A stretch of DNA of 63,771 nt from JABHIE01 sp964584805 (lineage in GTDB: Bacteria > Planctomycetota > UBA1135), in NCBI GenBank assembly GCA_964584805.1, contig CAZPAY010000012.1, positions 1-63,771 on the forward strand, written 5' to 3'. Position 1 is the first letter of the stretch, and each line of letters begins with the position of its first letter. The notes under the pieces are model-generated. The model was given only the letters and a program-made list of their open reading frames with translations. It ran no database searches and had not been told where the DNA came from. Shown here piece by piece: positions 1 to 8,988 of this stretch. The translations under genes were made by a program, and so were the position numbers.

Positions 1-719
1 CTTGAAGCTTCGAGCAACAAGGGCGCTTGATTGGCTCGCGCAAGAAGCGCTAAGCCATCTTGCGTTTCGCCGAGTTGTGCCCGCGCATCCGACAGGGAAA
101 TGTCGTTGGGCAGCAAGGCCATGTCTTGACGCAGAAAACTTTGGAGACCCTGACCTTGAGTTTCCAATGCCCGAGCCGCTGCACCGAGAGCAGAAGCCTC
201 ACCCGGATCTGATGCAGCACCTTCTCGGAGAAGCGCAGCAAAATGCCGCCGTCCGACCCAGGAAGAAGTCTCACCGCGTGTCAGCAAACCAGCAAAAAAA
301 GCAATCGGCAGAGCAATGGGCCACAACAAAGCGCGCATTAAAGCGAGTAGAGGGGTCACCAGCAGCAACCGCGGCAGAGGCGAGGCCATCATCCATTGTT
401 TGGGCCACGCTTCCCCCAGAAGGAAGACAACGGGTGTCAGGCATAGCGGGACCCAGGCCTCGGGATGGGAAACACCAAAGCTTGCCAAGAGAATCACACC
501 GATCTGGATCACGAAGTCATTGGCTATATTGTTTCCAATAAGAAGTGTGGCCAGGAATTGTTCCGGGGAATGAACCACCCGCTGCAGCAAAGCGGCATTC
601 CGTGAGTCGCCACTGCGGTGGCGCAATCGCAAAGGATTCATGCCGTAATAGGCAGTCTCTGCCCCCGCGAACAAGGCTGAGGCAGCAAGTGCAACAAAAA
701 GCAACAGCCAAGGCATCAT
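1..719 (-). CDS. CNNM-domain (DUF21) membrane protein, 3' end cut by window edge
   Basis: The frame is open from ATG at 719 to the window edge, about 239 codons. It starts MMPWLLLFVALAASALFAGA, a first membrane segment followed by the small-residue and acidic turn (GAETA) typical of CNNM/DUF21 proteins. Further hydrophobic segments lie near residues 55-75, 90-110 and 125-150, and the motif LLIGNNIANDF matches the conserved CNNM 'VGNNLVN' region. The CBS pair and CorC domain would lie beyond the window. The family is linked to Mg2+ or other divalent cation transport or resistance. The start overlaps the stop of the next CNNM gene (ATGA), so translation is probably coupled. It is the last visible gene of a nine-gene operon and a divergent paralogue of its neighbour. 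The function is a family-level guess. Confidence 0.8.
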   Translation of the reverse strand, partial: MMPWLLLFVALAASALFAGAETAYYGMNPLRLRHRSGDSRNAALLQRVVHSPEQFLATLLIGNNIANDFVIQIGVILLASFGVSHPEAWVPLCLTPVVFLLGEAWPKQWMMASPLPRLLLVTPLLALMRALLWPIALPIAFFAGLLTRGETSSWVGRRHFAALLREGAASDPGEASALGAAARALETQGQGLQSFLRQDMALLPNDISLSDARAQLGETQDGLALLARANQAPLLLEAS

Positions 720-1927
720 GATTGCACCTCATCTAGAGAAGTGTCGCCTAGCAGCGTAAGTTCCAGCAAAGCCACGCGCGACCCATCAAGTCTTACTACT
801 CGCAAGCGATAGTGTGGATCTTCATCGGGACCGAATTCAATGACATCTTCGGCCTCGGGAAGGCGCCCAAGATGCTCTTGCAACAAACCCGTCAATGTGT
901 CTACGCGTGGGTCTGCCTCTCCGGGGTCGCCAAAGGAATCGCGAAAAGCATGCAATGGCAATAGACCGTCAACAAACCATCTCTGGCCGCCGAGTGGAAT
1001 AAGAGGTGGCAAATCGCCCGGCTGAGGCGCCGGCATCCGATCCAACAATGTGTCGGCCCATCGACCTCGCTCAATGATGCCCGCATTGCCTCCATACTCA
1101 TCGACGAGCAACACGAAGGGAGAACCCGAACGAAGCAAAAGTTGAATTCCGTTGGCTACCGGAGCGACTTCAGGCAAAATCGGAACAAGTTGCATCGCGT
1201 CCTCAACGGTTTCGCCCTTCGGGAGACGAGCAAGATCGAGGATGCCCCGAATATCGCCCTGCTCGTCGGTTACAGGCGCCCAAGTGCGCTCTTCATTCTG
1301 GAGAAAGTTACGCGCCTCGGCGAGAGTTTGAGTTCCACTTACCACGCTTGTGCGCGCAATCGGTCGCCGCAAGGCCCCCGCTCGTAATTCGCCCAACTCA
1401 AGCACTTGGCGCAACAGCCCACGCTCAGCATCTGGCAGTAAACCATCATCGCCGTCTTCAAGAAGCTGACTTGCCGCTTCGGAATCAAGCGCGGGCTCTT
1501 CGACAGCGACCAGAGGGCCTAGAGAAGCGAGCCGTCGAAAGATTGGCCCGCCCAGAGCATGAAGCAGAGTTGTCGGGGGAAGGAAAAGAAATGCCGCTGT
1601 ACGCGGATTTCGATGGCCCCAAATCTTGGGCAAGATTTCCCCGAACAGAACCAACAGCAAAATCGCAAGGGCATGAACCGAGAAGGTGGAAGCACCATCG
1701 AAATCTCGCGCCATATGCGCTGCGGAGGCAAAGTAAGACAGGTTCACGACAAGGTTCGCAACCAAAATTGTGGCAAGCGCACCGGCCCTGTCTTTCAATA
1801 GGCGGCGAGCAGGAGCCGGAATACCCTGCTTCTTTCCCGCAGTGGACAAAGTGAAAAGAGCGGCTTCTGACCCTGAAAACAGAGCCGATAGCAAGAGCAG
1901 CAACAAAGGCGCGAGCAAGGGCATCAT
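716..1927 (-). CDS. CNNM/CorC (HlyC) family transporter with CBS pair
   Basis: A 403-residue protein reading MMPLLAPLLLLLLSALFSGS, followed by an SEAALF-type CNNM motif. An N-terminal CNNM membrane domain (about 1-145, with FGEILPK, the family's 'GEi.PK' motif) is followed by a CBS pair (about 190-315, with the VLLVDEYGG signature). A C-terminal CorC_HlyC domain covers about 325-400. Members are membrane proteins implicated in magnesium or cobalt efflux and resistance. The chosen ATG overlaps the kinase stop codon (ATGA). A longer reading from 1963 would run into the kinase gene and add a non-membrane leader, so I reject it. Both CNNM genes sit at the distal end of a pilus-motor operon, an unusual place. 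Family assignment is firm and the substrate is unknown. Confidence 0.87.
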   Translation of the reverse strand: MMPLLAPLLLLLLSALFSGSEAALFTLSTAGKKQGIPAPARRLLKDRAGALATILVANLVVNLSYFASAAHMARDFDGASTFSVHALAILLLVLFGEILPKIWGHRNPRTAAFLFLPPTTLLHALGGPIFRRLASLGPLVAVEEPALDSEAASQLLEDGDDGLLPDAERGLLRQVLELGELRAGALRRPIARTSVVSGTQTLAEARNFLQNEERTWAPVTDEQGDIRGILDLARLPKGETVEDAMQLVPILPEVAPVANGIQLLLRSGSPFVLLVDEYGGNAGIIERGRWADTLLDRMPAPQPGDLPPLIPLGGQRWFVDGLLPLHAFRDSFGDPGEADPRVDTLTGLLQEHLGRLPEAEDVIEFGPDEDPHYRLRVVRLDGSRVALLELTLLGDTSLDEVQS

Positions 1928-3429
1928 GAGTCGGTTGGTTGCGAAAGAGGCAAATCCATGCAAACCTGAAAACCACCGCTTTCGAGATTTGTTGCTTCTA
2001 GAGTACCGCCCATTTGAGAGAGTACAGAGTAGGCCAGCGAAAGCCCGAGCCCAGTCCCTGATCCAGATTCTTTACCCGTCACGAAGGGTTCAAACAGGTG
2101 CTCCAACATATCTTGTGGAGCTCCTGGGCCGTCGTCGGCAATAGTGACTCGGACGAGATTTGATTGAGGCTCAGCGACATGAATCGTGACGCGCCCTGGA
2201 ACTACCTTTGAAACGGAGTCGAGCGCATCCAGTGCATTCTGCACCAGATTCAAACAGACGGGAAACAAATCCCCCCGTGCTATCAGGACTTCGATGGGTC
2301 GTTCTGGAATTTGAAAATCAAGCCGGTGAGTGGTCAATCGTGACTCAAGAAAAACGGGCAAATCTTGCAAGACTTCCTGTAGGCAAACTTGGCCACTCTC
2401 TACCTGTGATGGGGCAAGTTGCAAGAGCCGCTGCACCAATTTTGCGATTCGCTGCAATGCCTCGGCTGTCAAATCTCCATGCCGAGACGCTCGTTCACTT
2501 TTGACTTCGCGCCGTAAGGTTTCCAAGCCCTGTAGCGCACCCGCTAAAGGTGAATTGATTTCATGTGCAAGCCCTGCGGCGAGAGTACCCATAGCCGCCA
2601 GCCGCTCTTGTTGCGCAGCACGGCGCTCAGCGGATTGCGCCCTCGCCGTGGCTCGCTGAACCTCGCCTTGCAACTCGCCCTGGAAACCATGAATGCGCTG
2701 CATCATGGCATACAAGGACGACGCTAAATCTTTCATTTCTGCGGAATCACCAGCCAGGCTCAAAGTAGGTTTAGAGCCTTCTGAAAAGGAGTGCACATCT
2801 TCGATGATATTTTCAACGGGGCGCAAAACAGAGCGCTGCAATCCGAAGAAAAGCAAAATGGCTCCGAGCAAAGAGGCCACACCTGCGGCCAATAAGATAC
2901 GCAAAGAAAGCGGAATCGTGGCAGGCAATTCAGGCAAGCGCACCCAGGCCCCACCCCAAATTGAGCGGTCTGAGCTAAAAGGCTGGTGCATCAATAATGG
3001 GATAGCAAGCCCACCCGCCGCTGAAACCGTTTGCGACTCACGACCCGCCTTAGCCAGAGCCCTTGTTATTTCTTGTAGGGGAAAATCTGTTGGTCGAAAT
3101 CGTGAACCTTTTGGGTTTAAGAAAGTACCCACCGGGACGACCTCCCCATCAAGTTCGAGCACTCGTGTATCTAATATGAGCGCCTCTTCAAACTCATTCC
3201 AAAGAGGCCAGCGCAACATTTCAGCCAAGTCGCCGGCGCGCTGAATCGTAAAATTTTGTGAGAAGCGGGCAGTAACCGATTGCTCAATGTGCCGACGCCG
3301 TTGGTGCAATTCAGCTTGATTCTGTTGCTCATCTAAACTCACCCAAGCAGCGAGTGCCCCAAGAACAAGGAGGTTGCCTATAAAAAGAAGCAGCGCAAGC
3401 CGAACTCGAAGTGAAACGCGTGAGAGCAA
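1924..3429 (-). CDS. Membrane sensor histidine kinase
   Basis: A 501-residue two-component sensor. A signal-anchor segment (about 10-32) and a second membrane segment (about 177-200) flank a periplasmic sensor region of about 140 residues. A HAMP-like linker (about 200-255) is followed by a short coiled stretch. HisKA carries the phosphoacceptor in GLAHEINSPL (His289), and HATPase_c has the N box NLVQNALDAL, DDGPGAP (G1) and GTGLGLSLAYS (G2). It resembles PilS/AtoS-type kinases. No response regulator is adjacent. The gene begins directly after the pilC stop and overlaps the CNNM gene, so it is co-transcribed with the pilus motor. Control of the pilus or envelope is a reasonable inference, but the input signal and partner cannot be read from here. 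Confidence 0.9.
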   Translation of the reverse strand: MLSRVSLRVRLALLLFIGNLLVLGALAAWVSLDEQQNQAELHQRRRHIEQSVTARFSQNFTIQRAGDLAEMLRWPLWNEFEEALILDTRVLELDGEVVPVGTFLNPKGSRFRPTDFPLQEITRALAKAGRESQTVSAAGGLAIPLLMHQPFSSDRSIWGGAWVRLPELPATIPLSLRILLAAGVASLLGAILLFFGLQRSVLRPVENIIEDVHSFSEGSKPTLSLAGDSAEMKDLASSLYAMMQRIHGFQGELQGEVQRATARAQSAERRAAQQERLAAMGTLAAGLAHEINSPLAGALQGLETLRREVKSERASRHGDLTAEALQRIAKLVQRLLQLAPSQVESGQVCLQEVLQDLPVFLESRLTTHRLDFQIPERPIEVLIARGDLFPVCLNLVQNALDALDSVSKVVPGRVTIHVAEPQSNLVRVTIADDGPGAPQDMLEHLFEPFVTGKESGSGTGLGLSLAYSVLSQMGGTLEATNLESGGFQVCMDLPLSQPTDS

Positions 3430-4572
3430 TTACATCCCCTGGCCAAACTCTTCGAGGAGTTTGAACAACGGCAAGAAAATCGCGAACGCAATCGAACCTA
3501 CAGCGCCGGCCATTACGATTAGCATGGCTGGCTCAATCATCTTGAGCATAATGTCGAGGGCGCGTGTGTGATCCTCTTCGTAACTTTTACCAATGCGCAA
3601 GCACATGCGATCCAGCTCACCTGTCTCTTCGCCAACCTCAACCATCGAAACGACGACATCATCAAATCGACCTGTGCCGCTCATGGCGGCTGCAATGCTC
3701 TCGCCTTCTCGAACTTCTTCGCGAATCTCTTCAACGGCCTCGCGATAAACTTCGTTATCCAGTGCGCCAGACAAAATATCGAATGCACGCAAGTGAGGCA
3801 CGCCACTCGCCACCAAAGTGCCAAATGTAGACGCGAAACGAGTGACCTGCCCTATTTCGGTTAAATGGCCGGCGACGGGTAATCGCAACAAAAAGGCATG
3901 CATTTTGAATCGGAACCCATAGGAGCGAGCATAGAAAAACTTGTACAGGAAAACGATTGCTGCTGGCACCCCGATGAAAATAAACCAATACTTTTGGAAG
4001 GTATCACTCATCGTAATGAGCGCTTGCGTAATGCCCGGCAATTCTAGATTCATATCCCCATAAAGCTCAGCGAACTTTGGAATTACAAACCCCATTAAGC
4101 CTGCGACGACGCCGATCGCCACAACAAAAATCACTAGCGGATATGCAAGTGCACCACGCGTGCGGTCGCGCATGGACTGACTACGCTCTAGGAAATCAGC
4201 CAGCCGTGAAAGGACGGCATCCAGCACACCACCTGCTTCGCCGGCACGCGCCATGTTGACGAAAAGTTCATCAAAAACATCGGGGCTTTGTGCAAGGGCA
4301 TCCGACATGGTTTGGCCTTCTTCGACCATATCGGCGCTATCCAAAATGCTGTCACGGAATCGACCTTCGGGCCATTGATCAGCCAAAATGCGCAGGTTGC
4401 GCAATACAGGTAGACCTGCCTCTGTTAGAGTTGCAAGCAAACGAGTAAAACGAACCAAATGCTTGAGCGGCACCTTGCGACTGCTCCGGCGCGCTGAGCC
4501 ACCTGACGACTCGCTAGACGATGAGCCAGAAGAAGGCCGTGAAGCTGAGATGTTGCGCTGAATGCGTGCCAT
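3430..4572 (-). CDS. Type IV pilus / type II secretion inner-membrane platform protein (PilC/GspF)
   Basis: A 380-residue polytopic protein with two repeated T2SSF domains. Each has a cytoplasmic helical bundle and membrane segments, at about 155-180, 205-225 and 345-370. Typical signatures are LTEAGLPVLRNLRILA, GALDNEVYREAVEEIREEV and a C-terminal LIVMAGAVGSIAFAIFLPLF. The first 30 residues are a Ser/Arg-rich leader. This platform couples the cytoplasmic ATPases to pilin insertion and removal. It follows the proximal PilB-like ATPase gene with a 2-base gap and abuts the kinase gene, so the operon supplies two ATPase types plus their platform. Whether it serves a type IV pilus or a secretion pseudopilus is not fixed by this gene, but the PilT-type ATPase next door favours a retractile pilus. 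Confidence 0.92.
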   Translation of the reverse strand: MARIQRNISASRPSSGSSSSESSGGSARRSSRKVPLKHLVRFTRLLATLTEAGLPVLRNLRILADQWPEGRFRDSILDSADMVEEGQTMSDALAQSPDVFDELFVNMARAGEAGGVLDAVLSRLADFLERSQSMRDRTRGALAYPLVIFVVAIGVVAGLMGFVIPKFAELYGDMNLELPGITQALITMSDTFQKYWFIFIGVPAAIVFLYKFFYARSYGFRFKMHAFLLRLPVAGHLTEIGQVTRFASTFGTLVASGVPHLRAFDILSGALDNEVYREAVEEIREEVREGESIAAAMSGTGRFDDVVVSMVEVGEETGELDRMCLRIGKSYEEDHTRALDIMLKMIEPAMLIVMAGAVGSIAFAIFLPLFKLLEEFGQGM

Positions 4573-4574
4573 AG

Positions 4575-6212
4575 TTATGAATCGTCGTCTTGAGTGCCGT
4601 GAACAATCTCATCGAGGGTGGTCACGCCCGTGCGAGCCAAGGCCAAGCCGCGCTCGCGAAGTGTTTGCATCTTGCGCTCTCTCGCGAGGGCTTGCAATGC
4701 GTGAGTGCTTGGGTCAGCCAAGAATTGATCCTTAAAGTCACCATCAAAAGGCATAATTTCAAAAATCGCTTGCCGGCCGGAATAACCAGTAAAGTGGCAA
4801 TGCTCACAGCCTCGCCCCTTGGAAAAGCCATCGCCATTTTCCAGGCCAGCAAGTGCCAAGACCTTGTCGGAAGGGCGGCTGGGCTCAATACATTTTTGAC
4901 AAATGCAACGAATAAGACGCTGAGCCACAATGCCTTCAAGTGTGGCGGCCAACATGAAAGGTTCAACGCCCAGGTCCACCATGCGCGTCACAGTAGATGC
5001 CGCGTCATTGGTGTGCAAAGTTGAAAGGACTAAATGGCCTGTCAGCGATGCCTCAACAGCGATTTGAGCTGTTTCTGGGTCGCGGATTTCCCCCACCAAA
5101 ATGATGTCAGGGTCTTGCCGCAACATTGTGCGCAAGACGCGTGCGTAAGAAACACCAATTTCATCGCGAACCGGAATTTGCACAATGCCGTCAAGGTCAT
5201 ATTCCACGGGGTCTTCCACCGTAAGAATCTTGCGGTCATCCGTGTTGACTTGCGATAGCAAACTATAAAGAGTCGTCGTCTTACCCGAACCCGTAGGGCC
5301 TGTTACCAAAACGATACCGTGTGGGCGCTGAACGAACTGCATCAACTCGTCTTGCTCTTGGATTTCTAAACCTAATTTACCCAAATCAAGTTGTAGATTC
5401 CGGCGGTCAAGAATCCGCAAAACAACACTTTCGCCACCCGTAGTCGGCACAGTCGAAACGCGCAAATCAACGATGCAGTTATCGACAGTCATCTCAACCC
5501 GGCCATCTTGTGGCATGCGCGTTTCAGAGATATCAAGATTAGCCATCACTTTGATTCTCGAAACAAGGGCTCGGGCCAAGTGAGCAGGAGGCGGGTCAAT
5601 CTCAAACAACACGCCATCAACGCGCATGCGAATACGGAAGCCACCTGAATAAGGCTCAAAGTGGACATCGGCCGCCCCATCGCGCACGGCACGCGTCAAA
5701 ATCGATTCAAGCAGTTTTACGATTGGAGCGGCCTCGGCTCCATCGACCATCTGCTCCGCTTCAGCGCGAGCGTCAGCCAAGTTTTGGTACGCATCGCGAA
5801 CAGCATCTGCCAGGGCATCCACCTCGGCTAAGACCGGGTGAGGTATTACACCTGACAATGTGGTCAAATCCGCTAGTAAAGGAAGCATGCTTGTATCGGA
5901 AACAGCGATACGCAAAATCCCACCTTTCAGAGATAGGGGTAAAGCGCCGAAGGCACGAGCCGTGGAGGCATCAACTGCGGCCAGGGCATCGGCTTCGGGA
6001 ACCAACTGTGCACTAGCGACCCATTCAAGGCCTTGTTGTTGCGCCAATGCTTGTGAGAGGTGCTCGCCACTGATGGCACCTCGCTCAAGCAGCAATTCCC
6101 CCAAACGGCTTCCTGTGCGGCGCTGCTCTGACAGAGCCGCCTGCAGCTCGCCCTGCTTGAGCGCCCCCATTGCTAGGAGCACATCGCCGAGTTGACGACC
6201 ACCTGAAACCAT
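4575..6212 (-). CDS. PilB/GspE-family ATPase with intact-looking MshEN domain
   Basis: A 545-residue assembly ATPase. The N terminus (about 5-60) has two consecutive motifs of the MshEN c-di-GMP-binding type: LGDVLLAMGALKQGELQAAL and, after a short spacer, RLGELLLERGAISGEHLSQA. The catalytic core has Walker A GPTGSGKTTT (Lys311), Walker B ILVGEIRDPETA and the His-box region GHLVLSTLHTND. A four-cysteine zinc motif (CICQKC ... CEHC) follows at about 415-455, typical of PilB/GspE. It powers pilin polymerisation at the inner membrane. It lies between pilT (2-base gap) and pilC (2-base gap). A second paralogue is two genes upstream. Because its MshEN motifs are better preserved, this copy is the more likely c-di-GMP sensor (inference). 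Confidence 0.93.
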   Translation of the reverse strand: MVSGGRQLGDVLLAMGALKQGELQAALSEQRRTGSRLGELLLERGAISGEHLSQALAQQQGLEWVASAQLVPEADALAAVDASTARAFGALPLSLKGGILRIAVSDTSMLPLLADLTTLSGVIPHPVLAEVDALADAVRDAYQNLADARAEAEQMVDGAEAAPIVKLLESILTRAVRDGAADVHFEPYSGGFRIRMRVDGVLFEIDPPPAHLARALVSRIKVMANLDISETRMPQDGRVEMTVDNCIVDLRVSTVPTTGGESVVLRILDRRNLQLDLGKLGLEIQEQDELMQFVQRPHGIVLVTGPTGSGKTTTLYSLLSQVNTDDRKILTVEDPVEYDLDGIVQIPVRDEIGVSYARVLRTMLRQDPDIILVGEIRDPETAQIAVEASLTGHLVLSTLHTNDAASTVTRMVDLGVEPFMLAATLEGIVAQRLIRCICQKCIEPSRPSDKVLALAGLENGDGFSKGRGCEHCHFTGYSGRQAIFEIMPFDGDFKDQFLADPSTHALQALARERKMQTLRERGLALARTGVTTLDEIVHGTQDDDS

Positions 6213-6214
6213 GT

Positions 6215-7309
6215 TTATGCTGACCCCTCTGCGGATGAACCGCCCAATCTTTGCGCCAAATCACGCGGCTCTTGTGCGTTGCGCATAGCAACCTCTTCTG
6301 TAATCGTGCCATCTTGCACAAATTGCAGGAGGTGGTCATCGAGCAGTTGCATGCCCAATCGCCTCTGCGTTTGCATGACCGATTGAATCTTGAAAGTCTC
6401 ACCCTTACGAATGTGGTTTTCGATTGCAGAATTGCGAGTCATGACTTCGAATGCCGCAACACGGCCATTGCCGTCCGCGCGGGGCAGCAAGACTTGCGAG
6501 ACAACCGCCTGCAAAGACATCGCCAACTGTGTACGCACTTGCTCTTGTTGCTCTCGGGGGAATTGGTCAACGATACGGTCGACCGTGCGCGCTGCGCCAG
6601 TTGTATGCATCGTGCCTAAGACCAAGTGACCTGTTTCAGCTGCAGAAATGGCTGCAGCCGTTGTCTCGAGGTCGCGCATCTCACCGAGAAGAATGACATC
6701 AGGGTCTTGGCGCAAAACACGACGAAGCGCTTCACCAAAAGTGGAAACATCTGACCCGACCTCCCGCTGTGTCACGACAGCTTTTTCTGAGTCATGATAA
6801 AACTCGATTGGGTCTTCAAGCGTCACAATATGGCAAGAGCGATTGACATTAATCTCGTGCAAAAGCGTTGCCAAAGTTGTCGTTTTACCTGAGCCCGTTG
6901 GCCCAGTGACCAAAACAAGGCCACGCGGCAAACCAGACATTAAACGCAAAACTTGCGGAGCACCAATGTCTTCAAAGCTCATGCGGTGAGCAGGAATGCG
7001 GCGACAAACCAGCGCATAAGTACCCCGCTGCATAAAAACACTCGCGCGATAACGGTCTTCGCCATGTTCAAAGGCAAAATCACAAGTGCCGCTGTCGTCA
7101 AGATCTTGCTTGCGATCAGGTGGCACGATTTCTAAGCAAATCTGTTGGCTCGTTGCAGCATCAAGAACCTGAGTCGGTAACTCACGAAGTTCACCGGATA
7201 CCCGAATGCGCGGCAATCGCCCCGCAGCAAGATGCAAATCGGAGGCTTCTTGTCGCGCGACATCGTCAAGCCAACCAAACAGAGGTGAAGTAGAAGGTAC
7301 TTGTGTCAT
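6215..7309 (-). CDS. PilT-like pilus retraction ATPase
   Basis: A 364-residue ATPase of usual PilT length, without the N-terminal and zinc regions of PilB. It shows the Asp/His boxes and Walker A GPTGSGKTTT with Lys142. The atypical Walker B ILLGEMRDLETTAAAISAAE is PilT-specific. It also has the His box GHLVLGTMHTTGAARTVDRI and the downstream QFPREQQEQVR region, with a C-terminal MQLLDDHLLQ matching PilT 'm.tlD..L..Lv'. Members depolymerise type IV pili for twitching or uptake. Its start overlaps the stop of the second PilB-like gene (ATGA) and it precedes the first PilB-like gene by 2 bases. A retraction ATPase lying between two assembly ATPases is uncommon. PilT versus PilU cannot be told apart here. 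Confidence 0.92.
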   Translation of the reverse strand: MTQVPSTSPLFGWLDDVARQEASDLHLAAGRLPRIRVSGELRELPTQVLDAATSQQICLEIVPPDRKQDLDDSGTCDFAFEHGEDRYRASVFMQRGTYALVCRRIPAHRMSFEDIGAPQVLRLMSGLPRGLVLVTGPTGSGKTTTLATLLHEINVNRSCHIVTLEDPIEFYHDSEKAVVTQREVGSDVSTFGEALRRVLRQDPDVILLGEMRDLETTAAAISAAETGHLVLGTMHTTGAARTVDRIVDQFPREQQEQVRTQLAMSLQAVVSQVLLPRADGNGRVAAFEVMTRNSAIENHIRKGETFKIQSVMQTQRRLGMQLLDDHLLQFVQDGTITEEVAMRNAQEPRDLAQRLGGSSAEGSA

Positions 7310-8988
7310 GAATTTGGTGCCTCTTCGAGGTCGTTCTTGGATTCACTTACTCCAGCCATCGTGTCGACGGAGGTGACGCGAAGGACTTCTGATACGGAAG
7401 TTTGCCCAGACCGCGCTTTAGCCACCGCATCTTCAAGCAAAGAAGTGTACCGAGAGGAGGATGCCGCGATTTGGACGAAATCGGACGCGTGGTCCATTTG
7501 AAACAATGATTCGCGCAAGGAGCCATCCATTTCTAGCCGCTCAAATACACCGATGCGACCACGGTAGCCCGTGCGACTACAAGCGGCACAACCCTTCGCG
7601 ACCTGAATGGTATCGCCCTCCTTCAGCCCCAGAACTTGGCAAGCCAAAGCATCAGCGGGTTGCTCTTGCACACATTTGTCGCAAAGACGGCGCACCAACC
7701 GCTGGGCCAAAACGCCCTGCAGAGAGGTCGCCACCAAGAAAGGTGGCACGCCCATATCAAGCAATCGCGTGACGGCGCTGGGTGCATCATTTGTATGAAC
7801 CGTTGAGAAAACGATGTGGCCCGTTAGCGAGGCTTGGATGGCGACCTCAGCCGTCTCTCGGTCACGAATCTCACCCACAAGGATGACATTAGGCGCTTGG
7901 CGCAAAAACGCCCGCAACGCACGAGAAAAATCAAGCCCAATATGGGGATGCACCTGCACCTGATTGATGCCTGAAATGCGGTATTCGACAGGATCCTCGA
8001 CGGTTAAGATTTTCTTGTCAGGTCGGTTAAGCGTTTGCAAAGCCGCGTAAAGAGTCGTGGTCTTACCCGAACCCGTTGGGCCAGTCACCAAGAAGATGCC
8101 ATTAGGGCGCTCAATCAAAGTGCGGAACCAATCTTGCGCATCTGCATCAAGCCCAAGCTCTTGCAGTGAAATCAAATTGGCCTCTCGGTCAAGCAAGCGC
8201 ATGACGCAACTCTCTCCATGATTCGTGGGCAGAATCGAAACACGAATATCAAGCTCACTACCCTTAACGGCCATGCCGATGCGACCATCTTGAGGCTTAC
8301 GCTTCTCAGCGATATCCAAGCCTGCAGACACTTTGACATGACTCATCAAAGCAGGAAACAATTCAACGGGGTGTTCGGCGTAAACCTGCAAAGCGCCATC
8401 GACGCGGTACCGCACTCGCACAACACCATGAAACGGTTCGATATGAATATCCGAAGCGCGGGATGCAACGGCGTCTTCGAACATCTTGCGGACTAAACGC
8501 ACAACGGGCGCTTCGTCACTGTCTTGGGCGGCATCCCCTTCCGTCGCCTTCGCCCCACCCGACTCTTTGGGGCCATATGACTTTTCGAGGGCAACACGCA
8601 AGTCAGTAGGCGTAGTGATTGCCATGCGAACCTCTCGGTCCAGCAAAAAGCGCAAAGTATCGGAAACAACGGACTTCGCCGGGTCCGAAATCGCCACCAC
8701 CAAATCATCACCCTTTTCAGCAACAGGGATGGCCTCTAAATCCCAAGCAGACTGTGCATCAAGTAAATCAGTTAATCGACTCGGCGGCGTCTTACCACCC
8801 AAATCGACAAACGGCATGCGGCTTTGGCTTGCCTGAGCACGCGCCACTGTCGCCTCATCCACCGCGCCCATTTCAACCAGAATCACCCCCATTGGGAGGC
8901 TGCGATTGTTCTGAACGGCTAGCGCCTCGCGGAGGTTATCCTCGGTAATGGCGCCTTTATCGCGGAGAAATTCGCCGAGTGAATTCAA
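7306..8988 (-). CDS. PilB/GspE-family ATPase, second copy
   Basis: A 560-residue assembly ATPase paralogous to the product at 4575-6212. The N-terminal MshEN-like region is less canonical: the first motif SLGEFLRDKGAITEDNLREA lacks the leading Arg, and the second reads PMGVILVEMGAVDEATVARA. The core has Walker A GPTGSGKTTT (Lys309), Walker B VILVGEIRDRETAEVAIQAS and the His box GHIVFSTVHTNDAPSA. The zinc motif is CDKC ... CAAC. A linker near 140-170 is Asp/Glu-rich. Its start overlaps the DUF1573 stop and its stop overlaps pilT. Two PilB-like ATPases with one platform protein suggest alternate or hetero-motors, or one copy for a second machine elsewhere (inference). Confidence 0.92.
   Translation of the reverse strand: MNSLGEFLRDKGAITEDNLREALAVQNNRSLPMGVILVEMGAVDEATVARAQASQSRMPFVDLGGKTPPSRLTDLLDAQSAWDLEAIPVAEKGDDLVVAISDPAKSVVSDTLRFLLDREVRMAITTPTDLRVALEKSYGPKESGGAKATEGDAAQDSDEAPVVRLVRKMFEDAVASRASDIHIEPFHGVVRVRYRVDGALQVYAEHPVELFPALMSHVKVSAGLDIAEKRKPQDGRIGMAVKGSELDIRVSILPTNHGESCVMRLLDREANLISLQELGLDADAQDWFRTLIERPNGIFLVTGPTGSGKTTTLYAALQTLNRPDKKILTVEDPVEYRISGINQVQVHPHIGLDFSRALRAFLRQAPNVILVGEIRDRETAEVAIQASLTGHIVFSTVHTNDAPSAVTRLLDMGVPPFLVATSLQGVLAQRLVRRLCDKCVQEQPADALACQVLGLKEGDTIQVAKGCAACSRTGYRGRIGVFERLEMDGSLRESLFQMDHASDFVQIAASSSRYTSLLEDAVAKARSGQTSVSEVLRVTSVDTMAGVSESKNDLEEAPNS

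Noticed and set aside
2..541. Plus-strand open frame at the left edge
   Set aside because: It opposes the CNNM gene, whose minus-strand frame has membrane segments and family motifs; the plus frame has none.
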